A stretch of 64,000 bases of DNA from JABGPL01 sp964387885 (GCA_964387885.1 CAYLYZ010000001.1:124001-188000); one strand, 5' to 3'; numbered from the stretch's first letter, positions 27,465-36,154 are shown. Translations and numbers: made by a program. The notes: generated by a model from the sequence alone, not told the origin.

Positions 27465-28265
27465 TTAATCAGCCCAGTTTGGTTTCCTCTTCTCCAAAAA
27501 AGCTGTAGTTCCTTCTCTTCCTTCAGGACTTGTCCTGAGCTCTGCGATCATTCTTGCAGTGTAATCTATGAATTCTTCACACGTCTGGTCAGGAACATCC
27601 GTGACTAAATCCTTTGCGGCTTTTATTGCCTCGGGGCCGGAGGAAATGAGTCTCTCTGTCAGATCGGTTACTTCCTCATCGAGTTTACCTTCCGGTGCTA
27701 CAAAATTGAGCAATCCATATTTTTCAGCTTCCGCAGCAAATATCCTGCGACCTGAAATGAAAAGCTCTCGCGATCTTGCCTGACCGACCTTCCTGATTAC
27801 ATACGGCCCAATGCATGCCGGAACAAGACCAATCTTCACTTCACTGAAACTGAAGAAAGCCTTTTCACTCCCGATAGCGATATCACAAGCTGCAACTAAT
27901 CCCGATCCTCCACCGATTGTAGGTCCATTGACACGCGCAATTGTCGGCTTAGGACACTTCGCAATTGAATCAAACATGTATGCTAATTTCAAGGCATCCT
28001 GATAGTTTTCTTCAAAACCAGCCTGCCCCATTCTTCGCATCCAGGAGATATCTGCCCCAGCAGAAAATGCCGATCCTGCTCCTGTGATGATTGCAACTCT
28101 GACTTTGTCATCGGAACTGACAGATTTTATTGCCTGATGAACCTCTGCGATCATTCGCTCATCAAAAGCATTGCGAACATCAGGTCTGTTCATCGTTATT
28201 CTAGCGACATTACCTGATGTTTGAAAAGTAATAGTTTCCAACTCTTCTGTATGGTTTTGCATCAT
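27465..28265 (-). CDS. liuC: Enoyl-CoA hydratase, probable 3-methylglutaconyl-CoA hydratase
   Basis: The 266-residue crotonase-fold enzyme would hydrate 3-methylglutaconyl-CoA to HMG-CoA in leucine breakdown. It has ITMNRPDVRNAFDERM, the oxyanion segment AFSAGADISWMRRMG and GGGSGLVAACDIAIGSE, and SFSEVKIGLVPACIGPYV with the catalytic Glu. NRPxxxNAFDE and AGADxxWM are patterns I associate with AUH/LiuC enzymes. Its place between the carboxylase beta and alpha genes supports that specificity, but the crotonase family is broad and another enoyl-CoA is possible. Confidence 0.87.
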   Translation of the reverse strand: MMQNHTEELETITFQTSGNVARITMNRPDVRNAFDERMIAEVHQAIKSVSSDDKVRVAIITGAGSAFSAGADISWMRRMGQAGFEENYQDALKLAYMFDSIAKCPKPTIARVNGPTIGGGSGLVAACDIAIGSEKAFFSFSEVKIGLVPACIGPYVIRKVGQARSRELFISGRRIFAAEAEKYGLLNFVAPEGKLDEEVTDLTERLISSGPEAIKAAKDLVTDVPDQTCEEFIDYTARMIAELRTSPEGREGTTAFLEKRKPNWAD

Positions 28266-28280
28266 TTCTTTTTTAATAAC

Positions 28281-28353
28281 GTAGGTCGGAATCTTATTCC
28301 GACAAACAGCTTTTAACGGGATTATTTTTCGTCGGAATAAGAATCCGACCTAC
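28281..28353. repeat. Inverted repeat of 23-nt arms, each able to form its own hairpin (REP-like)
   Basis: The arms at 28281-28303 and 28331-28353 are reverse complements with one mismatch, separated by 27 nt. Each arm holds its own near-palindrome around GTCGGAAT; in the left arm GTCGGAAT-CTT-ATTCCGAC is a perfect 8-bp stem. This is the form of an intergenic REP/BIME or small palindromic element. It sits between the carboxylase beta gene and the hydratase gene inside an otherwise tight operon, so it may act as an attenuator or mRNA-processing site. No other copy is present in this window. Confidence 0.75.
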
Positions 28354-28424
28354 TCTACTATCATAGCGGACAGGAATGTCGCTCTGAGGGGAGTATGCCC
28401 TCTACCCAACTGCGATCAAGTATG

Positions 28425-30035
28425 TTACATCCTGAAAATACCCATCTTATAATCAGGAATTGGTTGATTCAACGACGCTGCAATTGCAAGCCCGAGTGCG
28501 GTTCGAGTATCAACCGGATCGAGAATGCCATCATCCCATAGCCTGGCAGAGGCGTAATATGGGCTGCCTTCTTTCTCATATTTCGCAAGAATAGGTCGCT
28601 TAACCTCTTCTTGCTCCTCAGGACTCATTTCCGGAAGACCCTTCTTCTTCATCTGCTCCATCTTCACCTGTAGTAGAACGTTTGCAGCCTGCTCGCCACC
28701 CATGACGGATATCTTTGAATTAGGCCACATCCATAGCATTCGAGGTAAATAACCACGACCACACATAGCATAATTACCAGCTCCGTGTGATCCACCAACA
28801 ACAATTGTAAATCTTGGCACCTGCGCATTAGCGACAGCATGAACCATCTTTGCACCGTCCCTGGCAATACCTCCCTGTTCGTATTCCTTACCCACAATAA
28901 AGCCCGTAATATTCTGCAAAAAGAGTAGCGGGATTTTGCGCATCGAGCACAACTCAACAAAATGAGCACCCTTTCGACCTGATTCACCGAACAGGACACC
29001 GTTATTGGCTACTATTCCAACGGGATATCCCATAATTCGAGCAAAACCAGTCACAAGAGTAGTCGCATGAAGTTCTTTGAACTCACTGAACCTACTGCCA
29101 TCAACAAGACGGGCTATAACCTCCCTGATGTCATATTGAATCCGTGTATCTTTAGGAATTATTCCGTAAAGCTCCTTGGGATCATAATATGGATCTTCAG
29201 GCATTTCCCGAGCGATTTCAAACTTGGGGCTTCGATTCAGGTTTTCAATGATATCACGCAGAATTTTCAGAGCGTGCTCATCATTTTCAGCATAATAGTC
29301 ACTTACGCCTGAAATCCGGCAATGTACATCTGCCCCACCAAGTTCTTCCGGAGTTACTTCGACACCGGTTGCAGCTTTTACAAGCGGTGGTCCTCCGATA
29401 AAGATTGTTCCCTGTTTACGGACAATAACGGTTTCATCGGACATAGCCGGAACATAGGCACCACCAGCAGTGCAGGAGCCCATAACCGATGAAAGTTGAG
29501 GGATTCCCTTTGCTGAAAGGAGAGCCTGATTGTAGAAGATTCTGCCGAAGTGTTCCTTGTCAGGAAATACACCATCCTGTAAAGGTAGAAACACTCCGCC
29601 AGAATCAACCAGGTAAACACAAGGTAGATTATTGTCCATTGCAACTTCTTGAGCTCGCACATGCTTTGCAATTGTCAGAGGATAATACGTACCTCCTTTC
29701 ACAGTTGCATCATTGGAAATAACCAATACTTCCCGACCATGCACGATTCCCACACCAGTTACAATACCGGCAGAAGGTGCATCATTTTTGTAAATGTTGT
29801 AGGCTGCAAGGGGATTCAGTTCCAGAAATGGAGAATCAGGATCAAGTAACCTTGATATTCTCTCTCTTGCTGTCAACTTCCCACGACGCTTGTGCCTCTC
29901 GACGTGTTGAGGGGGTCCTCCCTTCTTCACTTCTTCTAACCGGCCATGCAGTTCCGATACAAGGGACTTCATGGACTCGCTGTTAGATTTGAATTCGTCG
30001 GAATTTGTATCTATCTTGGTCTGTAATCGTTTCAA
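28425..30035 (-). CDS. liuB: Methylcrotonyl-CoA carboxylase beta subunit (carboxyltransferase)
   Basis: The 536-residue protein is the biotin-dependent carboxyltransferase. Compared with propionyl- and acetyl-CoA enzymes it has the segments I associate with the methylcrotonyl enzyme: NDATVKGGTYYPLT, YLVDSGGVFLPLQ, FGRIFYNQA, SVMGSCTAGGAYVPAMSDE and GGADVHCRISGV. Later come LLFLQNITGFIVGKEYEQGGI and GRGYLPRMLWMWPNSKISVMGGEQAA. Length matches MccB. The biotin carboxylase and carrier are encoded downstream in the same direction after the hydratase gene. With them it would carboxylate 3-methylcrotonyl-CoA to 3-methylglutaconyl-CoA. Confidence 0.95.
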   Translation of the reverse strand: MKRLQTKIDTNSDEFKSNSESMKSLVSELHGRLEEVKKGGPPQHVERHKRRGKLTARERISRLLDPDSPFLELNPLAAYNIYKNDAPSAGIVTGVGIVHGREVLVISNDATVKGGTYYPLTIAKHVRAQEVAMDNNLPCVYLVDSGGVFLPLQDGVFPDKEHFGRIFYNQALLSAKGIPQLSSVMGSCTAGGAYVPAMSDETVIVRKQGTIFIGGPPLVKAATGVEVTPEELGGADVHCRISGVSDYYAENDEHALKILRDIIENLNRSPKFEIAREMPEDPYYDPKELYGIIPKDTRIQYDIREVIARLVDGSRFSEFKELHATTLVTGFARIMGYPVGIVANNGVLFGESGRKGAHFVELCSMRKIPLLFLQNITGFIVGKEYEQGGIARDGAKMVHAVANAQVPRFTIVVGGSHGAGNYAMCGRGYLPRMLWMWPNSKISVMGGEQAANVLLQVKMEQMKKKGLPEMSPEEQEEVKRPILAKYEKEGSPYYASARLWDDGILDPVDTRTALGLAIAASLNQPIPDYKMGIFRM

Positions 30036-30099
30036 TGGACTTCAGATTTTCTTTCTTTATCTATGTGTTTACCATTCTCGTGCTTAATGCACGATGTAT

Positions 30100-30486
30100 C
30101 TATTCAGGAACAGCTTTGTAGCCATAACAGAGCAGTCCTTCTTCGCCTTCGGTACGCATACGTCTGAATTCAATCTTGACCCTCGTACCAATCTCGATTT
30201 TTTCCACATCCGCATCAGCAATTTGAGCTGTCAACCGAGCTCCATCATCGGTCTCGATAATTGCTAGTGCGAATGGTGATAAATCAGAGTATTCAGCGGG
30301 TGGTGTATGAATAACCGTAAAGGTCAGAACTTTCCCTGTATCCTTTATTACAACAGGTTTAGCCTCTTCACCACCGGGATAAGCAACCCTGGGCGGGAAA
30401 AAGATTTTTCCTGATTCCGTTTGTGCTGCTTCAAGACGATAGCGTTGAGGTGTTTCACGATGATAACGTGGTGATCTGATCTTCAT
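30100..30486 (-). CDS. DUF35 OB-fold protein with degenerate zinc ribbon
   Basis: The 128-residue protein matches the DUF35 acyl-CoA-binding OB-fold family that bridges thiolase and HMG-CoA synthase in archaea. GKIFFPPR, the VLTFTVIHTPPAEY strand pair and the final GLLCYGYKAV segment fit well. The N-terminal rubredoxin-like ribbon usually has two CxxC pairs around GKxxFPPR; here they read AAQTESGKI and RVAYPGGEE, so all four Cys are gone. The start ATG overlaps the thiolase stop in TAATG, so the two are translationally coupled. A scaffold channelling acyl-CoA between the two upstream enzymes is the likely role. Confidence 0.88.
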   Translation of the reverse strand: MKIRSPRYHRETPQRYRLEAAQTESGKIFFPPRVAYPGGEEAKPVVIKDTGKVLTFTVIHTPPAEYSDLSPFALAIIETDDGARLTAQIADADVEKIEIGTRVKIEFRRMRTEGEEGLLCYGYKAVPE

Positions 30487-31646
30487 TATCCTTTCTCCAA
30501 AATATGTACAACTGAGCTACCTCCACTTCCACCCATATTCTGGGCTAAACCGACTTTAGGATCTTTCAGTTGTCGTTTACCAGCATCTCCACGAAGCTGT
30601 GTTGTCAACTCTATTATTTGGGCAACCCCGGTTGCACCGACAGGATGACCCTTAGACTTAAGCCCACCAGAAGTATTAATAGGCATTGAGCCATCAAGAG
30701 CAGTGTCTCCACGCATTGCTGCGGGACCACCCTGACCGGGCTCAAAGAATCCTAATGCCTCAGTTGCCATTACTTCAGCAATCGAGAAGCAATCGTGAAC
30801 TTCAGCCATGTCAATATCTTCAGGTTTTTTTCCTGCCATTTCATAGGCTTTATTTGCTGCAACTTCAGCTGCTTTTATTACAGTAAAATCATCACGTGAA
30901 TGCAGAGCGATTGTATCTGTTGCATGACCGGAACCCTTTACAACCACCATTGGGTGGTTCTTAAACTTAGTTTTTGCGAGTTCTACAGGTGCAAGAATCA
31001 GGGCTGCTGCTCCATCGGTGATAGGTGAGCAATGCAGCAGTCGAAGTGGATCTGCAACAGGAGTTGAATTCATTACTGTTTCAAGTGTCACAGGGAAGGG
31101 ATACTGGGCATTAGGATTAAGAGCACCATTAGCATGGTTTTTCACAGAAACTTGTGAAAGTTGCTCAATAGTTGTCCCATATTTTGCCATATGGGCACGA
31201 GCCATCATAGCATAAAGTCCAGGAAAAGTCACTCCCTGATAACCCTCATACTCTGTATCTGCTGCCGTTGACAGGGCGAAAGTTGCTTCGTCACCTGTAA
31301 TATCGGTCATCTTTTCGACCCCGCTGACCAACACTATGTCGGACAATCCGGACGCTACCTCCATCCATCCCGTACGCATGGCAACACCACCTGATGCACA
31401 GGCACTTTCGACTCTGGTTGCTGGAATTGGTGTTACACCAAGGTAATCGGCACATAATGATCCGAGATGTTCCTGAGCAGCAAACAAGCCACCCGACATA
31501 CATCCGACATACATCGAATCGATGTGATCTACTCCAGCATCATTTATTGCGTTTGTGGCAGCGGTTACAAACATATCCCGTAGTGAATCATTCCACAATT
31601 CACCCCATTTATGCAGCCCGACGCCAATTATTGCTACTTCTCTCAT
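30486..31646 (-). CDS. Archaeal-type acetoacetyl-CoA thiolase (SCP2-like thiolase)
   Basis: The 386-residue protein has the thiolase fold with the nucleophilic Cys83 in ESACASGGVAM and the basic His in LKSKGHPVGATG. The N-terminus VAIIGVGLHKWGEL and the overall form are of the archaeal/SCP2 type, not the AtoB type at 20916-22115. In archaea this enzyme works in a complex with DUF35 and HMG-CoA synthase; those two genes flank it here in the same order, with a 1-nt overlap and an 18-nt gap. It should interconvert two acetyl-CoA and acetoacetyl-CoA. Confidence 0.9.
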   Translation of the reverse strand: MREVAIIGVGLHKWGELWNDSLRDMFVTAATNAINDAGVDHIDSMYVGCMSGGLFAAQEHLGSLCADYLGVTPIPATRVESACASGGVAMRTGWMEVASGLSDIVLVSGVEKMTDITGDEATFALSTAADTEYEGYQGVTFPGLYAMMARAHMAKYGTTIEQLSQVSVKNHANGALNPNAQYPFPVTLETVMNSTPVADPLRLLHCSPITDGAAALILAPVELAKTKFKNHPMVVVKGSGHATDTIALHSRDDFTVIKAAEVAANKAYEMAGKKPEDIDMAEVHDCFSIAEVMATEALGFFEPGQGGPAAMRGDTALDGSMPINTSGGLKSKGHPVGATGVAQIIELTTQLRGDAGKRQLKDPKVGLAQNMGGSGGSSVVHILEKG

Positions 31647-31664
31647 TTTTTCTCCTTTGGCTGG

Positions 31665-32717
31665 CTACAGGTTTCGCAAGATCTTGCCGCGGAACTTCGC
31701 ATAACGGCCATAATCGAGGTAAATCTTGTTTTCGTCAAGTTGCGGTCTGGTTTTCGGAGCGAGATCCCGAACTTTGAGAATCGAATCCTGCACTGTAAAG
31801 ACAAATGCATCAGAACCTGCACCTGAACCGAACGAAACCATTAATATCTTATTTCCGGGTTCCGCAACATCAAGAACTGCTGATAATCCAAGTGGTGATG
31901 CACCGGAGTATGTGTTACCCAACCATGGTACCAACCAACCGGTCTCAATCTTTTCACTTGGGAAACCAAGTTTTTTTCCTGCAGCCATTGGGAACTTCCC
32001 GTTTGGCTGATGGAAAACAGCATAATCGAAATCTTCAGGAGTCATACCTGTTTTTTTCATTATTCCCTTAGCAGCACCTAATGTGTGCTTGAAATATGCG
32101 GGATCTCCGGTGAAACGTCCTGCATGCTGCGGATAATGTTGATGTTCTCGTCTCCAGAAATCCGGCGTATCAGTCATAAACGCATAGGTTTCATCAACCC
32201 TGGCAAGAATATTATCCGTACCAAAAATAAATGCGGCTGCACCGGCAGAAGCAGAATATTCGAGAGCATCCCCTGGAGCTCCTTGAGATGTGTCCGCACC
32301 TATCCCAAGACCATATTCTACTAAACCTGCTTTTACCTGTGCGTAGCACACATACATCGCTTCTGAACCTGCCTTACATGCGAATTCAAAATCCGCGGTG
32401 TGGCATTCAGGAGTTGCGCCTATAGCTTCAGATAAGACTGTACCCGTAGGTTTAACTGCATATGGGTGAGATTCTGATCCCACATACACACAACCAAGTC
32501 GCTCCGGATTGATACCGGATCGTTTTAATGCGTATCTTGCAGCTTCTACTGATAACGTAATTGTGTCCTGATCATGTCCAGGAACGGATTTTTCTCTTAA
32601 CTGAAGACCGCGCTTGTAGTTTTCGGGATCGTTGCCCCATACGCTGGCTATCGATTCAACCTTAATTCGAAAGCGAGGTATGTATGCACCATATCCGACT
32701 ATTCCTACGTCTTGCAT
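31665..32717 (-). CDS. Hydroxymethylglutaryl-CoA synthase, archaeal type
   Basis: The 350-residue thiolase-fold enzyme joins acetyl-CoA and acetoacetyl-CoA to HMG-CoA. It starts DVGIVGYGAYIPRFRI, the archaeal MvaS pattern. It carries the acyl-accepting Cys114 in FEFACKAGSEA, the acid/base region DALEYSASAGAAAFIF, and the His236 of YAVFHQPNGKFP. It is shorter than the eukaryotic and Gram-positive enzymes (about 380-520 residues). It heads the cluster of acyl-CoA genes. No HMG-CoA reductase or other mevalonate gene is in the window and dxs is present at 60640, so a role outside isoprenoid synthesis is likely. Confidence 0.92.
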   Translation of the reverse strand: MQDVGIVGYGAYIPRFRIKVESIASVWGNDPENYKRGLQLREKSVPGHDQDTITLSVEAARYALKRSGINPERLGCVYVGSESHPYAVKPTGTVLSEAIGATPECHTADFEFACKAGSEAMYVCYAQVKAGLVEYGLGIGADTSQGAPGDALEYSASAGAAAFIFGTDNILARVDETYAFMTDTPDFWRREHQHYPQHAGRFTGDPAYFKHTLGAAKGIMKKTGMTPEDFDYAVFHQPNGKFPMAAGKKLGFPSEKIETGWLVPWLGNTYSGASPLGLSAVLDVAEPGNKILMVSFGSGAGSDAFVFTVQDSILKVRDLAPKTRPQLDENKIYLDYGRYAKFRGKILRNL

Positions 32718-32769
32718 AAATCAGTCTCCGTTTGGTAAATGTATTATTAACAAAATTGTTTTACCACAG

Positions 32770-34470
32770 CTATCGTAAATCTACAACCTTGAGTTGTAGA
32801 CTTGACCTGTCCATCCATGTATTTTCTTCAATTGTGTAAATAAGATCCACAAATCGATTAGATTGAAGTCGTTTTATGTCTTCACCCCGGTTGAATGCAA
32901 TAGCTTCAATAACTACTCCATTCTGAGCTACTTTAAATTTCAGATGGTTGTTCCCGACAATCCGGGGAGAACCTACAATGGATAAATTGTAGGATACAAA
33001 CTGAGGATGTCGGTTGTGAGGTCCGAAAGGGGCAAGCATATTCAGCATTCTTAGCAATTCATATGAAATCACATCTAATTCTATCTCGTCGTCGATGTTG
33101 ACCTTTCGCACTAAATCTGTCGGAATTAACATCTCAGAAGCAATTCTATTAAATCTCTCTCTGAATTCTGAGATATTACCGGCAGGAATAGTTAATCCAG
33201 CAGCATATTTATGCCCACCAAACTGAATAAAGAGATCAGCACAGGCTTTCAAAGCCGAATGCAAATCGAAATTCGGAACGCTCCGAGCTGAACCTTTTCC
33301 AATACCGTTTTCTACCGATATCATCACAGTCGGACGAAAGAATCGTTCAATAATACGTGAAGCGACAATTCCTATAACTCCCGGATGCCAATTTTCACCA
33401 TCAAGAACAATTACTGAATCACGGTCAGGATTGTAAACCGAATCGATTTTTGATAGAGCTTCCAACAGAGTTGCAGAATCGATTTCTTTGCGTCTTCGAT
33501 TCTCTTCCTCTAACTGCAAAGCAATAGAACGAGCTCGTTTATGGTTTCTCGTAACGAGTAGTTCTACAGCAGGAGATGCTCTGCCTAACCGCCCAACCGC
33601 ATTAATTCGCGGAGCGAGCCCGTAGATTATCTGACCGACATCTATCTTGCCGGGTTTAAACCCGGCTGTCTCAAGCAATGTTGTAACACCGTCAAGGCCA
33701 TCTCTGTTGAGTTTTTGCAGACCTAATTTGGTAAAAACTCTATTCTCCCCGATTAAGGGAACAATATCGGCAGCACTCCCAATAGCGACAAGGTCGAGGT
33801 ACTTCTCCGCGTAACTTGACTCTAAATTCAATTTTTGGAGTAAGCCTTGTGCTAATTTAAAAGCAACACCTACACCAGCCAAATCTTTAAACGGATAAGC
33901 ACAATCAGATCGCTTTGGATCAATTACCGCAACAGCATCTGGTAAACTCTCACCGGGTTCATGGTGATCAGATACAATCAGATCAATTCCGAGATCACGT
34001 GCGATTTCTACTTCTGCAACAGAAGTAATACCACAATCCACAGATATGATCAGAGAACAGTTATGACCACGAGCTTCAGCTATCCCACCTTCGGAGATAC
34101 CATACCCTTCAGTAGCACGGTCAGGAATGTAGAATGAAACTTGACCACCTAAATCCTTCAGAAAAAGATAGAGCATCGCTGTAGATGTGATACCATCAAC
34201 ATCGTAGTCGCCATAAATCAATATTTGTTCCTGCTCACGTAGTGCACGGATTAGTCGATCTACGGCTGAATCCATTCCATTCATCAGGAAAGGATCGTGA
34301 AGATGCTCCATTTTCGGTCTTAGGAAATTACGGACATCTTCTGTTTCAGTTATACTTCGATTGTAAAGAACACGAGCTACCGGTTTGGGAATCTCAAGCT
34401 GTTCGGTCATTTGACCAATTACAGCGGCATTTAACGGGCTATAAAACTCCCATTTTGATTCCATTACCAC
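32770..34470 (-). CDS. recJ: Single-stranded-DNA-specific exonuclease RecJ
   Basis: The 566-residue 5'-3' exonuclease acts in recombination and mismatch repair. DHH-family motifs are present: YGDYDVDGITSTAML (motif I), SVDCGITSVAE, the DHH in IVSDHHEPGE (motif III), and LAGVGVAFKLAQ. The DHHA1 domain follows with FGGHKYAAGLTI, and the C-terminal OB fold closes the protein. The start is either ATG 34470 or the next in-frame ATG two codons later. It is 52 nt upstream of the HMG-CoA synthase gene and just downstream of rnpB; coexpression with the catabolic cluster is uncertain. Confidence 0.95.
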   Translation of the reverse strand: MVMESKWEFYSPLNAAVIGQMTEQLEIPKPVARVLYNRSITETEDVRNFLRPKMEHLHDPFLMNGMDSAVDRLIRALREQEQILIYGDYDVDGITSTAMLYLFLKDLGGQVSFYIPDRATEGYGISEGGIAEARGHNCSLIISVDCGITSVAEVEIARDLGIDLIVSDHHEPGESLPDAVAVIDPKRSDCAYPFKDLAGVGVAFKLAQGLLQKLNLESSYAEKYLDLVAIGSAADIVPLIGENRVFTKLGLQKLNRDGLDGVTTLLETAGFKPGKIDVGQIIYGLAPRINAVGRLGRASPAVELLVTRNHKRARSIALQLEEENRRRKEIDSATLLEALSKIDSVYNPDRDSVIVLDGENWHPGVIGIVASRIIERFFRPTVMISVENGIGKGSARSVPNFDLHSALKACADLFIQFGGHKYAAGLTIPAGNISEFRERFNRIASEMLIPTDLVRKVNIDDEIELDVISYELLRMLNMLAPFGPHNRHPQFVSYNLSIVGSPRIVGNNHLKFKVAQNGVVIEAIAFNRGEDIKRLQSNRFVDLIYTIEENTWMDRSSLQLKVVDLR

Positions 34471-34519
34471 ATTTATGTATTTATTAACGAAAAATCAAGA
34501 TAAAAAGAAACTAAAAGCA

Positions 34520-34985
34520 AAGGAGTCAATCAGTAAGCCGAATTCTGTTCTATGTGGTCATCTATCTATGGCAGACAATGCTGCTCTGCAACCTACCCAT
34601 CGGTTTGAGGAAGCGGACAACTTCCCTCAATAATTGAAACCCGATTGCTTGGTCTTGCTCCGGGTGGGGCTTGCCGATCATTCACTTCGCAGTGATTGCC
34701 AGTGAGCTCTTACCTCACTTTCTCACCCTTTCCTCGAATTGTCAAGGAGGTATGTTTAGTGAGCACTTACATCACTTTCTCACCTTTCCTTAAATTGTCA
34801 AGGAGGTATGTTTAGTGAGCACTTACATCACTTTCTCACCTTTCCTTAAATTGTCAAGGAGGTATGTTTTCTGTGGCGCTTGCCATCGCCTCACAACGCC
34901 TCGCCGTTAGCGAGCACCCTGTCCTGCGGAGTTCGGACTTTCCTCATCAGTCTTAAACTGACGCGACCACTCGATTGACTCCTTT
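34520..34985 (-). ncRNA. rnpB: RNase P RNA (class A) with an internal triplicated module
   Basis: The terminal P1 helix is exact: AAGGAGTCAAT at 34520-34530 pairs with ATTGACTCCTT at 34974-34984. On the minus strand the conserved blocks come in order: GAGGAAAGTCCGAAC (34931-34945), CAGGACAGGGTG, the GGTAAGAG loop in the 34701-34757 module, CCCGGAGCAAGACC (within 34649-34669) and GGGTAGG. The gene is about 466 nt, longer than the usual 350-400. The excess is two exact 56-nt copies (34758-34813, 34814-34869) of a region corresponding to the P10.1-P12 area. Without them it would be about 354 nt. This RNA processes tRNA 5' ends with RnpA. Confidence 0.93.
34701..34869 (-). repeat. Three direct repeats of about 56 nt inside rnpB
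   Basis: Module 1 (34701-34757, 57 nt) is diverged and carries the canonical GGTAAGAGCTCAC loop. Modules 2 (34758-34813) and 3 (34814-34869) are identical to each other. Each can fold on the minus strand into TCCTT-loop-AAGGA and GTGA-loop-TCAC hairpins. The tandem array is head to tail with no spacer. Confidence 0.9.
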
Positions 34986-35156
34986 CAAAACTCCGTGAAA
35001 AACATCACATTCTTAATCTAAGCTAAGTGAGTGACAAGTTCTTAATAGATTTCAATTAATTTCTTAAAAACAAATCGATTCAAAACCCGTTTAGCAACTC
35101 ACCCATCCGATTTAAAAACCAAAGAAAAAACAATTAGCGTGAAAGGTCACATTCAT

Positions 35157-35888
35157 TCATAAAGGAAAAACCAGGTTTGGAGCATCCTTCTCAGTAACTA
35201 AAATACAACCGCAAACTTCACATAGAATCAAATCAGCCATTTTCCGGACTTCAGCCTGGCGTTGTGGAGGCAGAACAGAATAGCAGTAACTGCATGCATC
35301 CACGGACATGTATGCCACTCCTGTGCCGTTTCGAATCTTCCGAATTCTCTCATAATGATCAATTACAGGTCTTTTCAGCTTCTCAAGACACTTCTCTCTT
35401 TCATTTTTCAGGGATAATTCCTCTTCACGACTGCTGTCCAATCGAGTATCCATCTCTTTGCTGTGGTCGGTGAATTCGGTTTCCAGTTCCTGTAACTTCT
35501 CAATCTCCTCATTGAGATTGACATCTGAATTTTGTATTTGAGAACTAATGTTGGTGATTGCCTTCTCAAGATCGATTATTGAACTTTTTGCCTGTTCAAT
35601 TTCAGAGGAAATCGCGTCATATTCGCGAGTAGTTTTAACATCAAAAATAATTGACTGGGATCTTTCGAGACGTGCTTTAGCAGAGGTTAATTCTGTCTGC
35701 AGGCGTTTTTTCTCTTCAAGACTTTCAAGGTGTCCCTGTTCTATTTCAGTTATGACCTCTTTTGATCGTGCAACCTGATTTCGAAGCTTTTCAATCTGCT
35801 CCGGTAAATCACCTTTCTCCTCATCGATCTCCATTTGCTGGTTGTCAATCTCCTGCAACCTAATCAAAATGGATAATTCCTCGATCAA
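35157..35888 (-). CDS. C4-type zinc ribbon, coiled-coil protein (DUF164)
   Basis: The protein has a long coiled coil (about residues 15-170, rich in EIEQ and LEEK heptads) and a C-terminal zinc ribbon CSYCYSVLPPQ...CEVCGCIL, the DUF164/zf-RING_7 layout. The biochemical role is unknown. I place the start at TTG 35886-35888 because GGAGG lies about 7 nt upstream and family members begin near LIRLQEIDNQQ; a longer frame to 35954 exists without a better site. It is upstream of rnpB on the same strand. I recall DUF164 genes lying near rnpB in other phyla as well, so the link may be conserved. Confidence 0.85.
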   Translation of the reverse strand: MIEELSILIRLQEIDNQQMEIDEEKGDLPEQIEKLRNQVARSKEVITEIEQGHLESLEEKKRLQTELTSAKARLERSQSIIFDVKTTREYDAISSEIEQAKSSIIDLEKAITNISSQIQNSDVNLNEEIEKLQELETEFTDHSKEMDTRLDSSREEELSLKNEREKCLEKLKRPVIDHYERIRKIRNGTGVAYMSVDACSYCYSVLPPQRQAEVRKMADLILCEVCGCILVTEKDAPNLVFPL

Positions 35889-36077
35889 TCTACAACCTCC
35901 TGGCATTCGGTTAATTACCGACAAAAAAAACGATGCTCGGCGATTGCCGGGCACCTGTTTTAATGATCAAGTACTTTTTTTCTTAGACAGATTGCGACAG
36001 CCTTACTGCAATTTTCAATATCTATGTAGAGAAGCATACGCACCTGAATATCTTTTATGTAAAACTCTGGTTCTACT

Positions 36078-36154
36078 TGGTGGGCCCACTAGGACTCGAA
36101 CCTAGGACCAACGGATTATGAGTCCGTTGCTCTAACCAACTGAGCTATGGGCCC
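36078..36154 (-). tRNA. tRNA with CAU anticodon (probably Ile2, possibly elongator Met)
   Basis: A complete cloverleaf is visible: acceptor GGGCCC/GGGCCC (36149-36154 with 36082-36087), discriminator A, encoded CCA (36078-36080), D-arm TAGCTCAGTTGGTTAGAGC, anticodon stem ACGGA/TCCGT with loop CTCATAA (anticodon at 36118-36120), and T-loop GGTTCGAGTCC. The CTCATAA loop with a GG-rich acceptor resembles Bacillus tRNA-Ile2, which needs lysidine at C34. A Met elongator cannot be ruled out without a tRNA model score. Confidence 0.95.

Noticed and set aside
30072..30094. Short hairpin between the DUF35 and carboxylase beta genes
   Set aside because: It has about six base pairs and no U tract; the operon probably continues through it.
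34701..34869. Direct repeats resembling a short CRISPR array
   Set aside because: The repeats are adjacent with no spacers and lie between RNase P signature blocks and an exact P1 helix, so they belong to rnpB.
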